The notes beneath the pieces are model-generated. The model was given only the letters and a program-made list of their open reading frames with translations. It did not search any database and was not told the DNA's origin. From Lachnospiraceae bacterium (lineage in GTDB: Bacteria > Bacillota > Clostridia > Oscillospirales > Ruminococcaceae), in contig JAMPFE010000043.1 of assembly GCA_023664705.1 (NCBI GenBank), forward strand, positions 1-17,602: a stretch of DNA of 17,602 nt, written 5' to 3'. Shown here in pieces: positions 1 through 7,029 of this stretch. Both the position numbers and the translations under genes were made by a program. Position 1 is the first letter of the stretch. Every line of letters begins with the position of its first letter.

Positions 1-377
1 TTCTTGCGGTTTTTTCGGCTTATTTTATTTTTTGTGTTCTGCTTGTCAAATAACAATTCCGCTTGCGGTTTGCTTTCCCCCGACCAACTCATACTCGGCT
101 TTTTAGTTGGGATAGCCATTCCCATCAATATGCGGCATAGATTTTTTCTGAAATAATCATAGCCCCTATAAATCTTCTCGCGCCTACCAAGCTCGCACTT
201 GATAGACGCGTTTTTATTCGCATAATGTTGTTTTAACATAGGCAAGAGATACGAAGAAAACCGGCATAGCCCACCGCTAAAAATCAACGAAGGTATAGTA
301 ATATTGCACAAAGTTCTTTGTGGAAATATAGAATCTCGAAAAATAGACCGTAAAAACAAATTTGTTACAGTTTGGCG
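1..377 (-). other. AT-rich stretch with an edge-running open frame, unrecognised
   Basis: No gene is recognisable here. Read on the minus strand, the frame whose codons occupy 375-377, 372-374 and so on stays open for 125 codons, from an in-frame stop at 378-380 to the left edge. The first ATG in that frame is at 237-239 and has no convincing Shine-Dalgarno sequence in front. The predicted peptide is basic and rich in Lys, Asn and Arg, with many rare-looking codons (AGA, AGG, CTA, ATA), unlike the neighbouring genes. On the plus strand a different frame is open from 1 to a stop at 154-156 and could be the tail of an upstream gene. The two cannot both be ordinary coding sequence over 1-154. 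Either may be chance. Confidence 0.2.
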
Positions 378-605
378 TTAATCAAATGTTGACGATAGTC
401 CAAATATACGTCGGCGCGGTAAGCGTGAACACCGTACAAGCGAATAAAATCGCGGGCGCAGCCTACTTGCCGGGGGCGGGTCACACGATACCGTTGCGGA
501 CGTTTTCTTTTTTGCAAAATTTGCAGTTTTTTGCAGCTGAAAGTATGGTAATATGCAATTCGGAGGAAGGAAGGACTCCAAAAAAACAAGAAAAGGAGAG
601 TTTTT
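378..605. other. Leader region of the phage-type cassette
   Basis: This gap between the edge-running frame and the first cassette gene has no supported gene. An 86-codon plus-strand frame over 362-622 lacks a ribosome binding site and runs into the real gene at 606, so I do not call it. The right half holds a T-rich stretch with TTTGCAGTT repeats and the likely promoter and ribosome binding site of the following gene. Confidence 0.5.
521..549 (+). promoter_or_regulatory. Possible promoter of the tail-tip/lysis cassette
   Basis: TTGCAG at 521-526 and TATGGT at 544-549 are separated by 17 bases and lie 56 bases before the first cassette start codon. The -10 box is imperfect. The position after a gene-poor AT-rich stretch suggests the cassette can be transcribed on its own rather than only by read-through from upstream phage genes. 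Confidence 0.35.
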
Positions 606-1073
606 ATGATCAGAACGATTGATTTGGACGGCTCCGAGACAATCGTCAAGGAGCTTGGAGGGCAGAACACCGCGATAATCAACAAATCGGGCAGCGCGGT
701 CTATGCGTCGAAATACCCGAACATCAAGCCCGAGGCGGACGGCGTAATCGAGATAGCCGCGGGCGCCCGCGACGGCTTGTACGGCACCAATGGCACGCTG
801 TATCTGCTCGGAAACGGCAAGGTGGAGCTCCGCGGCACCGACTACTCGGTAAATTTTAATCAGCCGTCATCGGGAAACGGTGGCGGCGGAAGCGCGGAAC
901 TGCTGCCCGCAGCGGCGGAACAGCTTGGCGGGGTAATGATCGGCGATGGCATTTCCGCAGATGCAAACGGTAAAATATCCGTTGACAAGAGCCGTTTGGC
1001 AGCGGAGCTTATTCCGACCGCCGCCGAGATAACGGAAATGCTTGACGAATTGTTGGCTGCAGCAGGGGAATAA
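606..1073 (+). CDS. Phage tail-tip/fibre-like protein
   Basis: The predicted protein has 155 residues and an ATG start preceded by AAGGAGAG at 593-600. Residues 1-85 form a beta-rich region containing GLYGTNGTLYLLGNGKVEL; from memory this resembles the N-terminal adaptor segment of small tail-appendage proteins in Clostridial phages. A Gly/Ser linker (GNGGGGS, about 89-95) follows. Then comes a segment of the EQLGGVMIGDGISADANGK type (about 105-123), typical of repeats in phage tail fibres. No catalytic residues are visible. It is the first gene of a same-strand run ending in lysis genes, which fits a late structural protein. A role in host attachment or as a fibre adaptor is inferred from composition and position. 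Confidence 0.6.
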   Translation: MIRTIDLDGSETIVKELGGQNTAIINKSGSAVYASKYPNIKPEADGVIEIAAGARDGLYGTNGTLYLLGNGKVELRGTDYSVNFNQPSSGNGGGGSAELLPAAAEQLGGVMIGDGISADANGKISVDKSRLAAELIPTAAEITEMLDELLAAAGE

Positions 1074-1086
1074 GGAGGTGATTTGC

Positions 1087-1350
1087 ATGGCAAGCGAATA
1101 TACGGAAAAATTGCTCGAGGATCTGAGGATAATCACCGAGCGTATCGTTAAGCATTGCGGAGAGAATTTTCAAACAGAGGCGCAGGTGCTGCGCACTGTC
1201 GAAGATAAAATTTCGGCAATGGGAAGCGGCGGCGGTTCGACCGGCGGCGCGGAGGTCACGGCAAATCCGTTTGCTGTGACGTTCGGCAGTCTGGACGGCA
1301 TAACTGCGGAGGGCGTCTGGAACAGCGCCAACAAGAGACTTGAATTTTAG
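1087..1350 (+). CDS. Small hypothetical phage protein
   Basis: The predicted protein has 87 residues. The ATG at 1087 is chosen over an in-frame ATG at 1042 because AAGGAGGTG at 1072-1080 lies 6 bases before it and overlaps the previous gene's stop, so the pair is probably translationally coupled. Residues 1-45 are charged and likely helical. A Gly/Ser linker (GSGGGSTGG, about 46-54) follows, then a short beta-type tail. The layout (helix, flexible linker, small C-terminal part) matches linker or attachment proteins in tail-tip operons, but I do not recognise the family. It sits 11 bases before the DUF6273-like gene and may act with it. Confidence 0.6.
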   Translation: MASEYTEKLLEDLRIITERIVKHCGENFQTEAQVLRTVEDKISAMGSGGGSTGGAEVTANPFAVTFGSLDGITAEGVWNSANKRLEF

Positions 1351-1361
1351 GAGGTGAGAAT

Positions 1362-2615
1362 ATGGCTACATTAAACGATAAAGCCGTCGGCGACATCGTT
1401 AAAATCAATGAAAACAACACGGCGGTAAACTATATCATCGTTCACAAGGGCAAGCCCGGCTCGCTCTACGACGGCAGCTGCGACGGCGTCTGGCTGCTGC
1501 GGCAGCAGGCGTATCCCAAAATGATGTGGAACACGGCAAGAAATAACGCCTACGAGAGCTCCGAGATAAATACGTGGCTCAACGGTGTGTTCTTAAACAC
1601 CTTTGACGAAAATCTTCAAAAGAAAATCAAGACGGTCAAAATTCCCTTTAAAAAGAACTGCGGTCTCCAAGACCCGTTGGATATTCAAAGCGGTTCGGAC
1701 GGTCTGTCCTGCAAGGTTTTCTCGCTGTCGGGATATGAGGTCGGATTTACCGTTATCGATAATCAGTATTTCCCGATAGACGGCGCTAAGCTTTCCTACT
1801 TTAGCGACAACACGTCGAGAATTGCAAAAGACAGCAGCGGCAGTGACGTCGAATGGTGGCTGCGATCAACGTATACGGGAAATAATCAAAATGTGTGGCG
1901 CATAAAAACGTCGGGCGAATTCTATTCCTACTACCCCAACGACGCGACTGTTGCGTTGCGCCCCGCTTTTGTGCTTCCCTCTAACCTCTTTGTCGCTGCC
2001 GACGGGTCGGTATCGGGAAACTGCCATCCGACTATTACGAGCGACAAGACGGGAAACCTCGGAGCGCTTACGGAAGGCTTTACCTGCAAATATTCCGTGA
2101 ACGACGAGGACGCGGCGGACGCGCTGACCGTAACTTTGACGTTGGATTCCGACGTTATAAAAACTTTTACGGCGACAAACGGAGCGCAGAATACCTACGC
2201 GCTGACGGGTGCGGACTGGCTGAAAATAACAAACGGCTCGCATACGTTCAAAATATCGGTTACGGACGGAAAGAGCACCGAGATAAGCACGGCAGCGTTT
2301 ACAAGGGCTTGCCATTTGCTTTCGGTAACTCTCGCGGAGCCGCTTGCTGCCGATGACCGCATTTCGGCTTGCAGTCTGAAAGTCGACGGGATAATTCCCG
2401 AGGACGCGTTTTGTGCCTATGAAGTCACCAACAACGCAAACGACAGCTCGCCCGTGTGGGAGGACTGCACCGAAAAGGTCAAGAACAACCTGCCGCACGT
2501 ATTCGGCAACAAAACAGCCGAAAACGGCTTTGCGTTCAATTTCCGCGTGGCAATACAGCGCGGCGCAAGCAACGAGGGCGGCTGCATCGTAAGAATTTCG
2601 GGAGGGTTTAAGTGA
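1362..2615 (+). CDS. DUF6273-like tail-tip adhesin with Ig-like repeats
   Basis: The predicted protein has 417 residues; the ATG is preceded by AGGAGGTGAG. Residues about 20-207 look like a DUF6273 domain, with WLLRQ near 44, a substitution-tolerant region, EWWLRS at 164-169 and VALRPAFVLPS at 197-207. This domain resembles C-type-lectin-fold domains used as variable receptor-binding modules in prophages. Residues about 221-315 look like an Ig-like domain (GNLG, then DWLKITNGSHTFKISV). The last 100 residues are another beta-rich module. It is probably a surface-binding or tail-tip protein. The stretch between the WWLRS and LRPAF motifs is where diversity-generating retroelement targets usually vary, but no template repeat or reverse transcriptase is in this window. 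Domain naming is from memory. Confidence 0.6.
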   Translation: MATLNDKAVGDIVKINENNTAVNYIIVHKGKPGSLYDGSCDGVWLLRQQAYPKMMWNTARNNAYESSEINTWLNGVFLNTFDENLQKKIKTVKIPFKKNCGLQDPLDIQSGSDGLSCKVFSLSGYEVGFTVIDNQYFPIDGAKLSYFSDNTSRIAKDSSGSDVEWWLRSTYTGNNQNVWRIKTSGEFYSYYPNDATVALRPAFVLPSNLFVAADGSVSGNCHPTITSDKTGNLGALTEGFTCKYSVNDEDAADALTVTLTLDSDVIKTFTATNGAQNTYALTGADWLKITNGSHTFKISVTDGKSTEISTAAFTRACHLLSVTLAEPLAADDRISACSLKVDGIIPEDAFCAYEVTNNANDSSPVWEDCTEKVKNNLPHVFGNKTAENGFAFNFRVAIQRGASNEGGCIVRISGGFK

Positions 2616-2631
2616 TGGCGGAGGTGAGAGC

Positions 2632-2862
2632 ATGGACTTTACGGCAATAATCGTCGCCGTGCTGTCGCTTATCGGCACGCTAGGCGGCTCTCTGGGCGGC
2701 ATCGTGGTCTCGTCGAAGTTGACGGCTTACCGCATTCAGCAGCTCGAAAACAAGGTCGCCGAGCACAACAATTTCGCGCGGAGAATGCCCGTCCTCGAGG
2801 AACAAATTGACAATCTCGGGCGGCGCATAGACGACCTCGAAGAATTCCACAAACCGCATTAG
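2632..2862 (+). CDS. Membrane-anchored coiled-coil phage protein (lysis module)
   Basis: The predicted protein has 76 residues, with GGAGGTGAGAGC just before the ATG. Residues 5-28 form one hydrophobic, glycine-rich membrane segment. Residues about 33-72 are a charged heptad-like helix (AYRIQQLENKVAEHNN, then LEEQIDNLGRRIDDLEE). Short proteins of this layout sit directly before holins in many Firmicute prophages and are often annotated as XhlA-like or hypothetical. XhlA itself has its membrane segment at the other end, so homology is not claimed. An earlier ATG at 2615 overlapping the previous stop gives only a short frame. Confidence 0.6.
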   Translation: MDFTAIIVAVLSLIGTLGGSLGGIVVSSKLTAYRIQQLENKVAEHNNFARRMPVLEEQIDNLGRRIDDLEEFHKPH

Positions 2863-2870
2863 GAGGCGCT

Positions 2871-2951
2871 ATGACGACAAGCAAGAAAATTCTGGTGATA
2901 AGCTACGTGATCGGAATTGTGCTGACGATTTTGACCGTTGTCGGCATGTAA
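2871..2951 (+). CDS. Short membrane peptide, N-terminal half of a split holin-like gene
   Basis: This 26-residue frame has AGGAGGCGCT directly before its ATG, so translation initiation is likely. The peptide is almost entirely one hydrophobic segment (ILVISYVIGIVLTILTVVGM) and ends with TAA at 2949-2951. That stop overlaps the next ATG as TAATG. Joined to the following frame, which is shifted by -1, it would read as one protein of about 90 residues resembling a common Clostridial phage holin-like family (membrane segment, GYDVT, AYGE, SNAFYFNKAK, ENTLKI). It may be a one-base frameshift split of that gene, or a genuine translationally coupled pair. Too short for a usual ORF cutoff. Confidence 0.5.
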   Translation: MTTSKKILVISYVIGIVLTILTVVGM

Positions 2952-3145
2952 TGGGCTACGACGTGACGGTACTCGGCACGATAACGGGGCTTGCCTACGG
3001 CGAGATTTCCGTGTCGAACGCCTTTTATTTCAACAAAGCGAAGAAAGAGAACACGCTGAAGATAGCGTTCGGCTGCACCGATTTATCGCCCGAAAAAGCC
3101 GAAAAGTTAGCGACGATAATTAACGCACTGGGAGGGATTTTGTGA
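2951..3145 (+). CDS. C-terminal half of a split holin-like gene
   Basis: The predicted peptide has 64 residues. It starts at an ATG overlapping the previous stop (TAATG) and has no Shine-Dalgarno sequence of its own, so expression depends on re-initiation or frameshifting from the upstream peptide. It contains GYDVTVLGTITGLAYGEISV and SNAFYFNKAK, features I associate with the second half of a small phage holin-like protein; the missing membrane segment is exactly what the upstream frame encodes. It ends at 3143-3145, overlapping the start of the next gene. Confidence 0.5.
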   Translation: MGYDVTVLGTITGLAYGEISVSNAFYFNKAKKENTLKIAFGCTDLSPEKAEKLATIINALGGIL

Positions 3146-3363
3146 TGAAAATCGACTGGAAAAGAAAGCTCACGAGCCGCAAGCTCTGGATAGCCGTCGC
3201 GGGCTTTGTCGCGGGTCTGATACTCGCTTTCGGCGGCAGCAGCGGCACTGCCGAGACGGTCACGGGCTGCATTATGAGCGGCGCGAGCGTCGTCGGCTAC
3301 ATTCTCGGAGAGGGGCTCGTTGACGCTTCAAATAAGGAAGGCGGTGAGAGCGATGACGGCTAA
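3145..3363 (+). CDS. Putative phage holin
   Basis: The predicted protein has 72 residues. ATG at 3145 is preferred to the adjacent GTG at 3142 because GGAGGG at 3131-3136 is 8 bases before it. The basic start (KIDWKRKLTSRKLW) is followed by two hydrophobic segments, about 14-31 and 39-55, and a short charged tail. This two-segment topology with positive N-terminus suits a holin that forms inner-membrane lesions and releases the endolysin encoded immediately downstream. It overlaps that gene by 11 bases, indicating coordinated translation. Assignment rests on size, topology and position, not on a specific family motif. Confidence 0.6.
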   Translation: MKIDWKRKLTSRKLWIAVAGFVAGLILAFGGSSGTAETVTGCIMSGASVVGYILGEGLVDASNKEGGESDDG

Positions 3364-4258
3364 GGGTATTGACATAAGCGGCTGGAACGGCGAAGTCGAT
3401 TTCCAACGGGTCAAGGCGGACGGCATTGCGTTCGTTATCGTCAAGGCGGGCTATTCTCTCAGCGCCGTCGACACGTGGGAGCGCAATTACGCGAACGCCA
3501 AGGCGGCGGGGCTACACGTCGGCGCGTACTGGTACAGCTACGCGAAAACCGCCGCCGAAGCGAAAAACGAGGCGCGGAGCTTTATCGCCGCGCTTAAAGG
3601 CAAGCAGCTCGATTACCCCGTGTATTTCGACCTTGAGGAGAAATTCCAGCTTGACAAGGGCAGAGCGTTCTGCTCGGAAATTACGGACGCGTTCTGCGGA
3701 GCGCTGCGCGGCGCGGGGTATCTCGCGGGACTGTATATTTCGCGGTCGCCGCTGCAGGATAAGATAACTCCCGAGGTCGCGAAAAAATATGAGCTCTGGG
3801 TAGCCGAATGGGGCTCGAAATGCCGCTACGACGGCGATTACGGCGTCTGGCAGTATTCGGAAACGGGGCGCGTGAACGGGATTTCGGGGAACGTCGACCT
3901 TGATTATTGCTACAAGGACTATCCGACAATTATCAAAAGCGGCGGTTGCAACGGTTATCCCCAAACGGGCGCAAAGCCCGTCAAGACCGTCGGCGAGCTC
4001 GCCCGCGAGGTCCTTGACGGCAAGTGGGGCAACGGCGAGGAGCGCAAAAGGCGGCTCGCTGCCGCGGGGTACGATTACGGCGCAGTTCAAGGCAAGGTCA
4101 ACGAGCTGCTCCGAAAGCCCTCGAAAACCGTTGACGAGCTCGCCCGAGAGGTCATCCGCGGCGACTGGGGCAACGGCGACGAGCGCAAAAAACGGCTCAC
4201 CGCCGCGGGCTACGACTATTCGACAGTGCAGAAAAAGGTTACAGAGCTGATGAAATAA
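3353..4258 (+). CDS. Phage endolysin: GH25 lysozyme with two Cpl-7 repeats
   Basis: The predicted protein has 301 residues. ATG at 3353 is chosen over an upstream in-frame start because GGCGGTGAGAGC precedes it. Residues 1-190 are a glycoside hydrolase 25 (Chalaropsis-type) muramidase: KGIDISGWNG with Asp7, the catalytic YFDLEE with Asp93 and Glu95, and NVDLDY with Asp182 near the end of the barrel. It should cleave the MurNAc-GlcNAc bond of peptidoglycan. Residues about 211-253 and 258-300 are two Cpl-7 (CW_7) cell-wall-binding repeats, each with WGNG, ERKxRL and AAGYDY. No signal peptide is present, so export needs a holin, which the upstream genes can supply. It is the last gene of the cassette. 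Confidence 0.93.
   Translation: MTAKGIDISGWNGEVDFQRVKADGIAFVIVKAGYSLSAVDTWERNYANAKAAGLHVGAYWYSYAKTAAEAKNEARSFIAALKGKQLDYPVYFDLEEKFQLDKGRAFCSEITDAFCGALRGAGYLAGLYISRSPLQDKITPEVAKKYELWVAEWGSKCRYDGDYGVWQYSETGRVNGISGNVDLDYCYKDYPTIIKSGGCNGYPQTGAKPVKTVGELAREVLDGKWGNGEERKRRLAAAGYDYGAVQGKVNELLRKPSKTVDELAREVIRGDWGNGDERKKRLTAAGYDYSTVQKKVTELMK
3983..4252 (+). repeat. Internal tandem repeat encoding two Cpl-7 domains
   Basis: Two units of about 43 codons (3983-4111 and 4124-4252) encode nearly the same segment, each with TVxELAREV, WGNG and AGYDY. The units differ mainly at synonymous or conservative sites, indicating an older in-gene duplication maintained by function. Confidence 0.85.
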
Positions 4259-4267
4259 ACAATAAAA

Positions 4268-4293
4268 CGCCGCCGATCTTTGGATCGGCGGCG
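4268..4293 (-). terminator. Rho-independent terminator of the HD-GYP operon
   Basis: An 11-bp perfect stem (CGCCGCCGATC with GATCGGCGGCG) encloses a 4-base loop. Read on the minus strand it is followed by GTTTTATTG, a T-tract, and lies 5 bases past the HD-GYP stop. On the plus strand there is no T-tract, so it may only partly stop transcription leaving the endolysin gene. Confidence 0.9.
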
Positions 4294-4298
4294 CGAGC

Positions 4299-5420
4299 TT
4301 ATTGCGCGGGCGCGGGACCGCTGTAGTCGTCGCCGTTGTATATCCCCGTCACGGAAATTGTCAGAAAACGGAAATCGTTCATCAGATCAAGCTCCTCGCC
4401 CGGGTGGTCGCCCATTATGCGCACCGTCGGGCGTAGGACGTTGGTGTTGTGCGCGATGACCACGCCGTGCCTACCGTCCGAGAGCTGCACCATAGTCCCG
4501 ATAGGATAGGGATTGAACGCGCGGAGAAACGCCTGCGCGACCCCGAGGTCGAAATGCATTCCGCTGCCGCCGAGTATGTACTCTTCCGTCTCCGCGACCG
4601 ACCACGGCACGCGGTACGGGCGGTTCGAGGTCAGCGCGTCAAACACGTCGCAGACGGTCAGAATACGCGCGATAAGCGGTATCTTCTCCCCCGCGAGCCC
4701 CGTCGGATAGCCCGTTCCATCGTATTTCTCCTGATGAAACAGCACCCCCGACATAATATTCGCGCTGAAATTGCCGCCGTTTTTGAGGATATTGTAGCCG
4801 ATAAGCGGGTGGCGCTTTATCTCCTCGAATTCCTCGTTCGTCAGCTTTCCCGGCTTGATGATAATATCGTGGTCGATATTCGACTTGCCGATGTCGTGCA
4901 GCAGCCCCGAAACGACGACCTCCTTTGTCTCGTCGGAGGTCATTCCGAGCTCTCCGCAGACGCTCGCCGCGAGCATCGATACTCTCAGGCAGTGCTTGTA
5001 GGTGTAGTCGTCGTAGTTCTGGAGCGCTATCATCTGATTTCCGAGGAACGAGGAATCGTTCGCGATGTCGTTGATAATATCGTCGGCAATGCCGTCGACC
5101 TTCTGCACGGCAGTCTGCGAAAGCTCCTTTATCTCCTCGTTGCAGTCGAATATCTCATCGAGGTCGGCGAGCGCCTTGCCTATGCGGATATTGCGCTCGC
5201 GCTCGACCTCCGCCTTGGTGGCGGGGCGCGAAACGTCCTCTATGCCGCCGCCGACGATGCGGACGGTCTTAATGCCCTTTTCCACGAGCATTTCGATCAT
5301 TCCCGAGGATAGGAACGTGCCCTTGTTAAGAAGCGTCTGGTACTCGCGCGCCGTGGTGGAATCAACGTTTTCCGCAAGCTGCATTCCCTCGCGGAGCTTG
5401 TCAACCGGAACGATAAGCAT
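4299..5420 (-). CDS. HD-GYP domain protein, likely c-di-GMP phosphodiesterase
   Basis: The predicted protein has 373 residues; its ATG is preceded by AGGAG. Residues 1-65 are a short N-terminal domain of the type often in front of HD-GYP (VPVDKLREGMQLAENV). The HD-GYP domain covers about 128-300: His143 in YKHCLRVS, the HD pair His175-Asp176 in LLHDIGKS, His204 in RHPLIGY, His229 in FHQEKYDGTGYP, Asp258 and NRPYR. The family hydrolyses cyclic di-GMP at a metal centre in the cytosol. The usual HHE of the GYP loop reads HQE, so one histidine is replaced. A C-terminal part of about 70 residues follows (VQLSDGRHGVV). It is the last gene of a five-gene run and lacks a sensor or membrane segment. 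Confidence 0.88.
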   Translation of the reverse strand: MLIVPVDKLREGMQLAENVDSTTAREYQTLLNKGTFLSSGMIEMLVEKGIKTVRIVGGGIEDVSRPATKAEVERERNIRIGKALADLDEIFDCNEEIKELSQTAVQKVDGIADDIINDIANDSSFLGNQMIALQNYDDYTYKHCLRVSMLAASVCGELGMTSDETKEVVVSGLLHDIGKSNIDHDIIIKPGKLTNEEFEEIKRHPLIGYNILKNGGNFSANIMSGVLFHQEKYDGTGYPTGLAGEKIPLIARILTVCDVFDALTSNRPYRVPWSVAETEEYILGGSGMHFDLGVAQAFLRAFNPYPIGTMVQLSDGRHGVVIAHNTNVLRPTVRIMGDHPGEELDLMNDFRFLTISVTGIYNGDDYSGPAPAQ

Positions 5421-5444
5421 ATCTTTTCTCTCCTGTCGGTTATT

Positions 5445-6350
5445 TTATAGGTTCAATGGGGAGTTGTATATCCCTTTCCGTACATAGCTTTCGAGCGTTT
5501 CCCGCGCGCTTTCGACCTCGCTCTCGTAGGTGATGCCGAACCATTTGCTGTCGGTCGGTATGTCCAGCATACGATAGCCGCGCGATTTTATCTCGTTTCC
5601 CACAGCCTCGGCAATGGTGAGCTCCGCTTTCAGCTCGTCGGGCTGCAAATTATCGAGGAACTTGCGGAGCTGATGCGCCAACACGGGCATAAACCCGACA
5701 GTAAAGCCCCACATGCTCATGGACGTTGTGTCGTTGTCGTTCAGCACGCGCTCGTAGCCGTCGAACCTCCCGCGGATAACGCCGTCCGCGCCGCGCTGTA
5801 TCTGCTTCGTCTCCTCGACGAGCGTCAGCAGGTGATTTTCGTCGGTGCGGCAGATACCGCGGTTGACCGTGCCGTTCTCCGAGAGCGTGTTTTTCAGCAG
5901 AAAATCCACCGAGCAGCCGTCCGCCGTCGGGTTTTTCAGGAACTCTCCGAGCAGCTTGAACGCCTCCGCGCCGTAAAAATCGTCCGCGTTTATCACGGCG
6001 AAGCTCCCGTCCAACACGTCCTTGCAGCAGTACAGCGCCTGCGCCGTGCCCCAAGGCTTTGTCCGCGACGGAAAATCCCGTTCGCGCTTGGGGAGCTTGT
6101 CGGGCGACTGGAACACGTATTCGGTCTTGACGAGCTTTTCGACCCTCGCGCCGATAGTGCTCTTGAACAGCTCCTCGATGTCGCGCCGTATGATGAACAC
6201 CACGCGGTTGAAGCCGTTTTTCAGCGCGTCGTGGACCGAATAGTCTATCAGCAGCTCCCCATTCGGTCCAAGCGGCTCGAGCTGCTTTATCCTGTCGCCG
6301 AAGCGGCTGCCCATGCCCGCCGCGAGCACCACCAAAGTTAAATCAGACAT
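5445..6350 (-). CDS. NDP-sugar-type nucleotidyltransferase
   Basis: The predicted protein has 301 residues. ATG at 6350 is chosen because AAAGGAGC precedes it; a frame extension to 6410 adds 20 residues without family features. The N-terminus has the nucleotidyltransferase signature LAAGMGSRFG (9-18), and PLGPNGELLIDY follows. The metal-binding motif lies near INADDFYG (Asp123-Asp124). KPWGTAQAL (98-106) fits the region that contacts the base or sugar. The fold transfers a nucleotide to a sugar phosphate to give an NDP-sugar for cell-wall or capsule polymers. The exact substrate cannot be read from sequence. It lies 24 bases before the HD-GYP gene in the same transcript. Confidence 0.8.
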   Translation of the reverse strand: MSDLTLVVLAAGMGSRFGDRIKQLEPLGPNGELLIDYSVHDALKNGFNRVVFIIRRDIEELFKSTIGARVEKLVKTEYVFQSPDKLPKRERDFPSRTKPWGTAQALYCCKDVLDGSFAVINADDFYGAEAFKLLGEFLKNPTADGCSVDFLLKNTLSENGTVNRGICRTDENHLLTLVEETKQIQRGADGVIRGRFDGYERVLNDNDTTSMSMWGFTVGFMPVLAHQLRKFLDNLQPDELKAELTIAEAVGNEIKSRGYRMLDIPTDSKWFGITYESEVESARETLESYVRKGIYNSPLNL

Positions 6351-6369
6351 ATTATGCTCCTTTTGTTTT

Positions 6370-6984
6370 TTATCGGTCAAAAAGCGCCGCAGCGTTCCCG
6401 TCCAATTCAAGCCCTAATCGTCCGAAGTCGTCCAAAAGCTGCCCGACGGACTTCCCCGTGATTTTCTCGCGGTACTCATCGCTCAAATAATCCAGATGCG
6501 CCCGCCATGCCGCCCCGTTCATATCCTCCCCGTTCCATTGCAAAACGTCAAGCAGCGCGTAGTACAAAAACTCGTCAAAATCTCTGCCGCAAAGCATCGG
6601 CGCGTCATAGCAGTCGTGTCGATATAAGACGACGGACGGCTCGGCTTCGCCATCGTAAACGAACAGATACAAGTCCCCGCCGCCCGTATGCGCAAACGGC
6701 ACGAGCCTTACTCCCTCGCGGAGCGTTTCCTTCTCGTCCTCCGTGCGCCACGAAAGCCAATCCCCAAGCTCCTCCGACCTTTGGGGTATCTCCTCAAAGA
6801 AAAGCGGTTCGCAGTCGCCGTTCAGCATCATAAAGGCTTTGGGATCGCTGATGTACTTACCGCGGATCTTTTGAAATTCGGCAAGCGAAAGCTCTAAATA
6901 TTCCATTGCGCCCGTGTCGCATATCTTCTTGAACTTTTCGGGAAAGCTTATCCCGAAACGTTTTTCAAGCTCCGCTAATTTCAT
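6370..6984 (-). CDS. SMI1/KNR4 (SUKH) family protein
   Basis: The predicted protein has 204 residues. ATG at 6984 follows AAGGAGG; a longer frame to 7008 would place that site inside the gene. The start (LEKRFGISFPEKFKKI) and the later GDLYLFVYDG, VVLYRHD and GRDFDEFLYYAL segments match the SMI1/KNR4 or SUKH fold. Bacterial members often serve as immunity proteins against contact-dependent or polymorphic toxins, but many stand alone with unknown roles. No toxin gene is next to it here. The gene lies 19 bases before the nucleotidyltransferase gene and 45 bases after the flavodoxin-like gene, so it is co-transcribed. About 60 extra C-terminal residues beyond the core are helical and charged. 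Confidence 0.75.
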   Translation of the reverse strand: MKLAELEKRFGISFPEKFKKICDTGAMEYLELSLAEFQKIRGKYISDPKAFMMLNGDCEPLFFEEIPQRSEELGDWLSWRTEDEKETLREGVRLVPFAHTGGGDLYLFVYDGEAEPSVVLYRHDCYDAPMLCGRDFDEFLYYALLDVLQWNGEDMNGAAWRAHLDYLSDEYREKITGKSVGQLLDDFGRLGLELDGNAAALFDR

Positions 6985-7029
6985 ACGTTCCTCCTTGTCG
7001 GACTGCACCGACAGCGTTCCTCGTTGAGC

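Noticed and set aside
1..605. Template repeat for a diversity-generating retroelement
   Set aside because: I compared the gene-poor left region by eye on both strands with the 1854-1982 segment and found only short chance matches.
1866..2702. 278-codon minus-strand frame opposite the DUF6273-like gene
   Set aside because: Antisense shadow; the plus-strand frame has a strong ribosome binding site, recognisable domains and sits in a same-strand run.
4268..4293. Hairpin as an attachment site of a prophage
   Set aside because: It is a perfect terminator for the HD-GYP operon with a T-tract on the minus strand, and no second copy is seen in the window.
4449..5312. 287-codon plus-strand frame opposite the HD-GYP gene
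   Set aside because: Shadow of the HD-GYP gene, which carries all catalytic motifs on the other strand.
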